Positions 57,050-64,000 of a DNA stretch of 64,000 nt are shown one piece after another (position 1 is the first letter of the stretch; each line of letters starts with the position of its first letter). A program made the translations under genes and the position numbers. The stretch is from assembly GCA_964034945.1 (NCBI GenBank), contig OZ035961.1, positions 5,872,001-5,936,000 of the forward strand. Direction: 5' to 3'. The DNA is from Chrysopilus asiliformis (lineage: Eukaryota; Arthropoda; Insecta; Diptera; Rhagionidae). The notes beneath the pieces are model-generated. The model worked only from the letters and a program-made list of their open reading frames with translations, made no database searches and had not been told where the DNA came from.

Positions 57050-58456
57050 GCTACTATAAATGGTTCGCATTTTACATAGTAAAATTTTAAAAATGCTTGG
57101 ATTATGCTTGCATATAACTTATTTTTGAATTATTTTATGCAAAAATTTTGCCTTCCTATGTTTTTTTTTGGCTCTTTGGCAAAAAAAAAATGGCTTTCCT
57201 GTAGAATTTAATTAGATTTAGGTTTGTGTGTAGCAAAAATTTTGATTTAAAAGCGCAATATGAATGTTACTTCTAGATTTTGAATTTGTTGCTCCCTGAC
57301 AAACGGAAAATTCAGAAAGCTGTATACTCAAATATTTCAATTATTTTTTAAATGTACATTTTGAACTGAATAACAAAACAGGCATATAAGACACTTGCAT
57401 AGTTTCCAACATACTTGTATTTTGGTTTTCTTTACAGTGAAGAATTCCATTTATAACATTTAAGTTATTTCTACGGAAAATGTTTACTTATGTATGCCGG
57501 AAGGATGGACATGAATGAAAACTAGCATTTCTTGTAAGAATAAAAAACTGCATACAAAAAAACGCAAAAATATCAAACAAAATATTTTAAGATGCATACG
57601 TGAACTGAACTCACAGTATGAAATTTCCGTTTTCTTTGGTTTTAAATTCAGTTACACTTTAAAATCTTATAAATTAAATTAAACTTGGAAGTTTTCCATT
57701 TCTTGTCTCAAGTTTTTGGCAAGAAACGATTTTGAAGCTGTGGCAGCCAAACTAGGAAAATTTATGTCTGTTTATATATCCTGAATAACTTCGTCCACAC
57801 CCTCTGCCTTAAAAACTGGGTGAAAGAAACATACTGAAAATGAAACATAAAACCAAGAGAAAAAAATTAAGAAAATACGAAGATAGAAGAAACTGCTTAA
57901 CATACATATATATTTTATAGTTACTGCAGCAATAAAATATTCATCTTTTTGAGATTTAAGTGGATTTTAAGTTGACTGATGTTTTGGAGAGAATTCATTC
58001 CAGGTTAAATTTATTCCGTAACATAACGCATAAACATTTATTTCACTAGAAAATAGTGATTCTATAGTTAGGGAAAGATATTACGGAAAATGGAAAATTT
58101 TCAGAAAATTACTCTTGGATAATTTTTAAAAATGGGAAGACATTTATTTTTTGTATAGGAGAAGTTATTTATTTGAAGGAATTGTTTTTTTTTAAACACA
58201 TTTTAGACTTGGCGGAATTAAGCAGTTTTATTTTCATCAAAAAATATTTATAACTGCTATGCGTATATAAAGAGAAAAAACGCCCTGAAATCATATGTAA
58301 AATTAATGAGCTACAACTTCTAGATGCATTGACTGATTTCTAGAAAATATAGAATTAATTTGAATTTGAAATTTTGAACGGTGCTTAAAAATGTTAATTT
58401 AAAAATTTTAAAGTACAATTTCCTGACTTATTTTTTAATTCTCTTTCATATGAGAC
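57050..58456. other. No gene seen
   Basis: AT-rich sequence, no recognised feature except the target site TATGAGAC at 58449-58456. Confidence 0.45.
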
Positions 58457-59068
58457 TAGGGCTGCCATGGAACCTATTTGTGAAAAGAGAACCTTTGGGT
58501 TAAAAAAAGAGATATTGTATAGGAAATTAACCAAATGAAAAAAGAGAACTAAAAGAGAACTTTTTTTGAATGTGAAAATTACAGAACTTAGAATGACTGC
58601 ACAGAATTATTACAAAAAAGTGTAATTTTTCGTGCCTGTTCTATCGAAAAAAAAAAAACTGAAAATGTCAAAACTACAATATCAAATGTCAAAACCGGCT
58701 ATATCCTTAACCGCACAATTTTGATTTGTTTTGATTTTTACAGCAGCTGATCGTGGGAGAAGAAACTGTTCTTGCTGGCGCATACACTAAAAAAAGTAGC
58801 TTTACGTTACAATTATAATGTGCAGTTTCGCACTACACACAGAAAATTGTAGAGTAGAGTACTACTATACAATAAATAACGTGATCATTTTAATTCATAA
58901 TGGAATTTTCGTGGAAAAATCTGTTTGGTTTTTTACGCATAGCATGAACCAAGAGTTTTCTGAAAAAAGAGAACTAAAGAGAACTGGCAAGGAAAAAGAA
59001 AGAGGAAAAAGAATGGGGTTAAAAAAAGAGATAAGGTTCTCTTTAAAAGAGATATGATGGCAGCCCTA
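58457..59068. mobile_element. hAT-type MITE (612 bp) with 8-bp TSD
   Basis: TATGAGAC at 58449-58456 and 59069-59076 flanks termini TAGGGCTGCCAT and (complement) TAGGGCTGCCATCATATCTC. An 8-bp duplication with a TAGGGCTGCCA-like end is typical of hAT elements. Subterminal GAGAACC and GGTTAAAAAAAGAGATA motifs appear in both arms. No transposase frame is seen. Confidence 0.85.
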
Positions 59069-59370
59069 TATGAGACCCCACACGATGGATACTTCCTTTG
59101 TTCGATTTGAATAAAATGTTCAATTGCCGCCCGCCATTTTGGTTTTTCGTGAGTTTCCAATACAAGCTGATAATTCTTTTTCGAAGCTCTTTCATTTGAG
59201 ATCGCACACGATGAGTGCCATGGTAGTTCGATTTGGACAAAAGTGCGTCTGCCGACCGCCATTTTGTTTTTTTCTCGTACATGCATACACACATAGTGTG
59301 TTATCATCGGAGTTAGGTACGTGTGCAAAAATTTCAAGTCAGTCGGATCAGTAGAAGTGGGTGCAAATTA
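59069..59370. repeat. Two-unit tandem repeat of about 126 bp, broken by the hAT MITE
   Basis: CACACGATG at 59079 and at 59205 start equivalent stretches: GTTCGATTTGAATAAAATG versus GTTCGATTTGGACAAAAGTG, and GCCCGCCATTTTGGTTTTTC versus GACCGCCATTTTGTTTTTTT. TCTTTCATATGAGAC left of the hAT MITE matches TCTTTCATTTGAGATC before unit 2, so the MITE inserted at the start of unit 1. The right part continues into TTTCAAGTCAGTCGGATCAG, a phrase like those of families B-D. Confidence 0.6.
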
Positions 59371-60173
59371 GATTAGTGAAAGTAAATAAAAGCTTGTAAA
59401 ATATAGCTACAAGGTATTTAAATGCTTTAAATTAACGTGACGTTATTGGCCCGTAATTTTCAGGGGGCTTGACGTTGGCGTGACAGTTAACGTTCGGATC
59501 CTTAACAACGGTGCCCTATATTGAAAAGGAAGTTATTAATAGAATAAATGTACTTTTAGTAAACTTTCTGTAGAAAAGATTCTTCTAAAAAAATTTTTCG
59601 CAGAAAATCATTATTGTAAAACTCAGTTTATCCCAAGCAACCATTTGTGACTCAGGTTACAAATTGACCATAGTGGCAAAGTCGCGGTGGCAAATCAGTT
59701 TATGTGACGGTTGTCTTTAAAAATCGCTTACAGGGTAATCGGTCACCCTGCAAATCAGTTACTTTTTGACCAGCCGAAAAGTTTTTGTTGTTCTTCGTTG
59801 TTTCTATTGTGCCCGTTTATAAATCACTTACAAATATTGCTATCAAAGTTTAAATAGTCGATTTGGGACCAAGGAATTCATACTTACAGCGTCTTCTAAT
59901 GTACATGTGTTATACAAATGTCTATGGACGTAACACCTGATCTTCTTACACTTCGTCACAAAAAAGATTCTATGGAAACGGATGCACAACAGTGTTTCTG
60001 TACCGGTAGTTACCAAAGAGTTCCTGGGGTAATGGTTGGGCAACAGTTATTTTGTAACGATAGTCACAAAAAGAAAAAAATACTGGACAGTTGCATAAAT
60101 GTCGCAGCAACCAATTTGTAATTCCAGATATTTCGCAACCCAAATTGTGCGACCGTTGCGTAGCCGGTAACCA
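59371..60173. other. No gene seen; repeated short motifs
   Basis: Less AT-rich than average from about 59625. GTAACCA/GGTTAC, AAATTGG and CAAATCAGTT motifs recur in both orientations (AAGCAACCATTTGTGAC near 59638, GCAACCAATTTGTAATTCC near 60107). This suggests an unrecognised inverted-repeat element that ends against the family F copy at 60174. Confidence 0.3.
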
Positions 60174-60446
60174 CACTCAGAAAAATGTCCAGGTCAACTT
60201 TTTGTCAGGTTAACTCTGACCTTACAGAGGTGTCTGTAAGCCAGTTAGCGGTCAGAGTTAACCTATCTAAGGTCAACTTGTGCAGCTCCCAATGCCCTAC
60301 TTCACCTGCTGGTGGCTTAATTTCAGAATTTCTCCGGTCACAGGTCAACACAAGTTTTACTTTCCCTCATGCAGGCGAACGCGCGCCTGCCCGAGGCCAA
60401 TTACGCCGTATGTAGGTCGTCGAGTTAGCCTCCATTTTTCTGAGTG
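60174..60446 (+). mobile_element. Family F MITE, copy 3 (273 bp)
   Basis: Termini CACTCAGAAAAATG at both ends, flanked by CA on each side (60172-60173, 60447-60448). It is nearly identical to copy 1 across the whole length, including the 15-bp hairpin stem (60207-60221 with 60250-60264). Only a handful of substitutions separate copies 1 and 3, so the family moved relatively recently. Confidence 0.85.
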
Positions 60447-61835
60447 CACTTTTTGTTACTTTGGATGTTATCAAAATTGGTGTTAATTTATTAAAGTGTT
60501 GATGGTAATCATGAAAGTAGAACTTTATTATCTGTACAAGAATGTATGATGAAAAAATTGTAATTCACTTTGAAGAGTTTTACCTGTTTGATATAAGAGT
60601 TACACGTTTACTCGTTAATCGATTTTTAATTTCACTTTCTCTGGAAAATGTTGTGAAAGTTTCCTTTGAAAAACCAAAAAATTTAACCTTCTTACGGCGA
60701 AGTTTCAAAGAAAAAGTAAAAGCGATCAAGGGAGAGGTAAGATTTGATTGAATCGATGGGAAGAAAATAAACAAAATGTTTTATTAATTAAAAACATTTC
60801 CAACCATAAATAACTTATTAGGAGTATACCACCAACACCACCATGGACATAGCGATCGGGACTACCATTCACGATTTAATGTGGATGTGATATAAAACCC
60901 CTAATGATATAGGGAAATTGTTTGTGGAGTTTGCCGGTGTTTATTTAGGTGGGTTAAATAGGGTTGCTTGTTTTTATTTCTGCCTTTACTTAATTACAAA
61001 TAAGGAATTTACACATGCCAAGGGTTTTACGTCTTTTGTTTTCTTACCGCCAGACGTTAAGAAACTTCACCGAAACGTAACTAAAGAAAAAAAAAATAGA
61101 AATCCATATGAATATACAACTCAAACTCATGTATGACTTTTCGTACTAAACATGCCACAAATGTGTATATTTCCATCATTTGATGTTACATATAAAAAGT
61201 AAAAGTAGTTGTGAAAGTTTATGGATTCGACGAGTATAAGAACTTTTCTACGATCATCAGAATTCGTATCCTTATGTTTTGTTGGCGCTGTTGATTTCAA
61301 CTCGATATAATGTACAAATACGTGTACAGTAAATATGTAAACAAACAAACAAACATACCTATCTCACAAATAGAAAAATGTTTTATTGGAATTTCTAAAC
61401 AACTTTCCAAATTTTTTCCTGTGTTTTTCAGATTGCTCAAGTTTGGATTCAATTTGTTCTCATATCGTATAGCATTTGAGTTGGGTTTGCTTCCTTACCA
61501 GAATTTCGTGTCTACAAGAAGGATTTTACTGAAAATGTTAAACTTTTATTCAGACAAGATTCCTATCTAGTGCTTTCTTTTAGACTCTCGGGTGAATTTG
61601 AAATTTATATTTTGTTGTCTGTTGATATGCTGATGTTTAAAAATTAAATTGAATTGAATCTTGGAATGCTTATCTCAAAGAAAAAAAAATAATCAGATAT
61701 GTTCGTCACGAGGTTTTGTACATGAAATTTCATATTATTTTGACTTATTTTTCAATTGTCTGTTTAAAATATAATGAAAACATAAATGTGCAAAGTTTGG
61801 CCATTTAATTTCAACAAATTTGGGAAATGAATTCC
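60447..61835. other. No gene seen
   Basis: AT-rich sequence with (CAAA)n near 61340-61355; nothing recognised. Confidence 0.45.
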
Positions 61836-62180
61836 CTAAAAACGTTTTCGTTCGTATGGGGGGTACCCCCCCCTAATGGTCTATTTTTGCCCATTAACGA
61901 ACTTAGCCTCGAATTTTACGAAAAACGGAACTGTGCAAAATTTCAAGTCTCTAGCTCAATCCGTACGCCCGCAATCCGCGCCACAGACAGACAGACAGAC
62001 GGACAGACAGATAGACAGACGGACAGACAGACGGACGGACGAACATGCAAAAGTTAATTATTTTTATCATTCTAAACACACTGGTTTAATTCATTTTTGT
62101 GTGTGATGACAGCATCTTGGCGTTACAAACGGTAAGGAAAAGTTAATATACCCTTTGGTTTCACCATACGGGTATAAAAA
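61836..62180 (+). repeat. Family A element, copy 4 (5'-shortened)
   Basis: Begins at AAAACGTTTTCGTTCGTATG, lacking the first about 240 bp of copies 1 and 3. It has a 58-bp GTCY tract (61983-62040) and the usual end TTTCACCATACGGGTATAAA. The shared 3' parts are close to copy 1. Confidence 0.77.
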
Positions 62181-62640
62181 TCCATTTGTTTGGGGAAGGG
62201 GGAAGGAGTGGTCCAATTGGATTTTGATGTATCGAAGAGTTTTGTAAAATTTATTTTTTAAACATATTTTGGCTTTATATTTTTTTCGATGTGATGCACG
62301 GTTTTCGAGAAATCGCAAAAACCATTTTATTTGTAAGGAGTGGTTCAACTGGATTTTGTTGTATGGATGAGTTATGTAAAATGCTATTCTGTATACATTT
62401 TTTAATCCGACTCACCGTTTTTGGGAAAATTACAAAAAAACTGTTTCGCTTGTACGGGTGGAGAACGGGTGGAGAAGAAGGACTGATACGATTTAATCCG
62501 TTCAATTTATGAGAAACGTCACTATAAAAAAATTCAAGCCTATTGCTCAATTCTTCCGAAATCTAGGGTGTTTACTGACTACTGGACAGACGGACGGATG
62601 GACATGCGGAAATCAAGATCCTTTGGTACACTCTGGTGTC
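62181..62640 (+). repeat. Family A-related sequence
   Basis: Directly follows copy 4. Several A-related modules occur in tandem: GGATTTTGATGTATCGAAGA, GTTTTCGAGAAATCGCAAAA, GGATTTTGTTGTATGGATGA, AACTGTTTCGCTTGTACGGG, and GACAGACGGACGGATGGAC. Diverged from copies 1-4, like the pieces at 10080 and 12301. Confidence 0.5.
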
Positions 62641-62990
62641 AGCCAGTTTTGTCTCCGACGATTGGATCGATGCATTACAAACGATATACTAAATCTAATA
62701 TACTACTATATTCAAATTTTTTGGGAAATTCATTATGGAAAGCTATATCCATAATGAATTTCCACAATTTTCTTTGCAGATCATCGAAGTATACTTGTAT
62801 TGTTGTATAAAATTATTATTAAAATTTGAAAATCATTAAATCAAATTAAAGGAAATATTTGAAAACGCTTATCGTGTTTGTGGATATTGTTTTTGTCACC
62901 AACAGATTTAATGGTTTTTGGTCGAAAAACTGTGATTTGCATTTCAGATATCGGACATAAATACTAGTAGCAAAAAAAAAACAACAACTA
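62641..62990. other. No gene; perfect 16-bp hairpin
   Basis: GGAAATTCATTATGGA (62724-62739) and its exact complement (62748-62763) are separated by 8 bases. The rest is AT-rich. Confidence 0.6.
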
Positions 62991-63557
62991 CAGGGTGGGC
63001 CAGAATAGACGCGGGGGTTTGAATTCTTTAAAAAAATTTTATTTTAGCGAAACCTATAATTTTTTTTTTCAAATACATGTACATAGTTGATTGATGGGGA
63101 ATATTTTTGGTCTAAACATGGAAAATTATATCCCGCAAGTGGTGGCCATTTTCTGCTTCGCAAATCCATGCTCTTTCCAAGACATTTTCCATAACCTTTC
63201 GTGTTATGGCCTCGATTTCACTGCGAATGTTGGTTTTCAATTGGCTGATGGTTGTTGGCTTGTTGACGTACACCTTTTCTTTCAAATATACCCAAAGGAA
63301 ACAATCTGGAGTCGTTAGATCAGGTGAACGCGGAGGCCAATTGAAATCGCTTCTTTTCGAAATAATGCGTCCGCCAAACATGTCCCGTAAAAGAGCCATT
63401 GAGCCCACCGCCCACCGGTTCGTTGTTCTATTGTGTACAGGTCCATTTTAAATTGCCCAAGTCTTCTTAACAAAATGCTGAAACAAAATTAAAAAAATAA
63501 AAATAAAAAAAAAGTTATAAAGACTTCAAACCCCTGCGTCTATTCTGGCCCACCCTG
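62991..63557 (-). mobile_element. mariner-type deletion derivative (567 bp)
   Basis: TA (62989-62990) and TA (63558-63559) flank 33-bp inverted termini, CAGGGTGGGCCAGAATAGAC... at both ends, with one mismatch. The interior keeps a transposase start and C-terminal third on the minus strand. The near-perfect termini suggest a relatively young insertion. Confidence 0.88.
63112..63446 (-). pseudogene. mariner-type transposase remnant, N-terminus joined to C-terminus out of frame
   Basis: An ATG at 63446 starts MDLYTIEQR, which looks like the native first residues. Within about 10 codons the sequence shifts to the C-terminal part in another frame (63408-63112): ALLRDMFGGRIISKRSDFNW, then WPPRSPDLTTPDCFLWVYL with the third catalytic Asp, then VYVNKPTTISQLKTNIRSEI, and a typical end NGHHLRDIIFHV with a stop at 63112. 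The DNA-binding domain and the first two catalytic Asp are gone. Same layout as the copy at 42236, but different subfamily and out of frame. Confidence 0.85.
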
Positions 63558-64000
63558 TATAATAAAGTTCTTTTAGGTAAAGCATCTTCTAAGTATTTTA
63601 ATTTTTCGGTTGTTTTATTTTTCAACACGCAATAGAATTGAAAACACAATTAGACTGAATAATCTTTTTGTTCATGAAATACAAAAAAATATATATTTTA
63701 ATAATAAGAGGAAACACCTTAATGCAATACTTTGGCAACTTTAAAACAATTGTTTTGCTATCGATCAGATTTGCTACAGTTTCAGTACAAACGTCCTGTA
63801 TTAAATCACGAGTATGCTGAGTATGGACGGATTTGAAAATATAAAAAGTAATAATCTCGTTAGGGATATATAGAGGATATTCAGCTATAAAAAGGGTAAT
63901 ATAATACTTTATTGCACAGCATGTCGCTCTATACGTATATTTCTTAGCAAGTGCACATTTGTTGACGTCCCATATTTGATGCAAGTTCGTTCCACATTTA
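63558..64000. other. No gene seen
   Basis: AT-rich sequence to the end of the window; the minus-strand frame at 63622-63984 has no recognisable motif. Confidence 0.45.

Overview
The window looks like non-coding or intronic DNA from an AT-rich insect genome, most likely a fly (Diptera). The evidence is the kind of mobile DNA present. There are deletion derivatives of mariner-type transposons with insect-like transposase fragments, and the 3' end of an RNase H-bearing non-LTR retrotransposon. There are also interspersed elements that each carry a GTCY (GTCC/GTCT) tetranucleotide tract, as in the dipteran mini-me/INE-1-like elements, and many short inverted-repeat elements (MITEs). No bacterial-style operons, CRISPR arrays or rRNA genes were seen. 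No complete protein-coding gene can be supported. Two short stretches look like exons of real host genes: a possible first coding exon at 1050-1158 (+) behind a TATA box, and a possible last coding exon at 44959-45192 (-). One weak lysine-rich open frame sits near 32.7 kb.

Layout. 1-2 kb: putative promoter and first exon. 2-5.3 kb: two family A elements in opposite orientation, one family B element and a small TTAA-type MITE. 9.5-12.8 kb: family B and A-related elements. 14.5-15.8 kb: a family E element carrying a 563-bp minisatellite, followed by a palindrome-rich MITE (family F). 18.3-19.9 kb: a TA-flanked MITE, then 1,042 bp of pure GGAGA pentamer. 22.6-24.3 kb: a cluster of element fragments (families B, C, D and a hAT-like end). 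25.7-30.4 kb: inverted-repeat elements, a 27-base G run, a TTAA-flanked MITE and a mariner remnant. 34.6-35.8 kb: an 888-bp maT-like mariner derivative and a foldback element. 39-43.6 kb: a 499-bp inverted-repeat element, a tRNA-derived SINE, a 559-bp mariner derivative and a 5'-truncated retrotransposon inside an 11-bp target duplication. 46.8-51.4 kb: family A, a GGGTGGCC-ended element, a pogo-like element with a nested insertion, and a 693-bp element ending in GCGGTATTACAC. 54-60.4 kb: families F, E, B, a hAT MITE with an 8-bp target duplication, and F again. 61.8-63.6 kb: family A, A-related sequence and a 567-bp mariner derivative.

The main biology is therefore transposon decay and miniaturisation together with microsatellite birth. 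Three unrelated interspersed families (A, C and E) carry GTCY/GTYT tracts whose length differs sharply between copies. Four mariner-type copies have lost different internal parts of the transposase, and two of them have nearly the same architecture. Family names A to K are labels for this window only; relationships to named superfamilies are inferred from termini, target-site duplications and motifs, without database searches.
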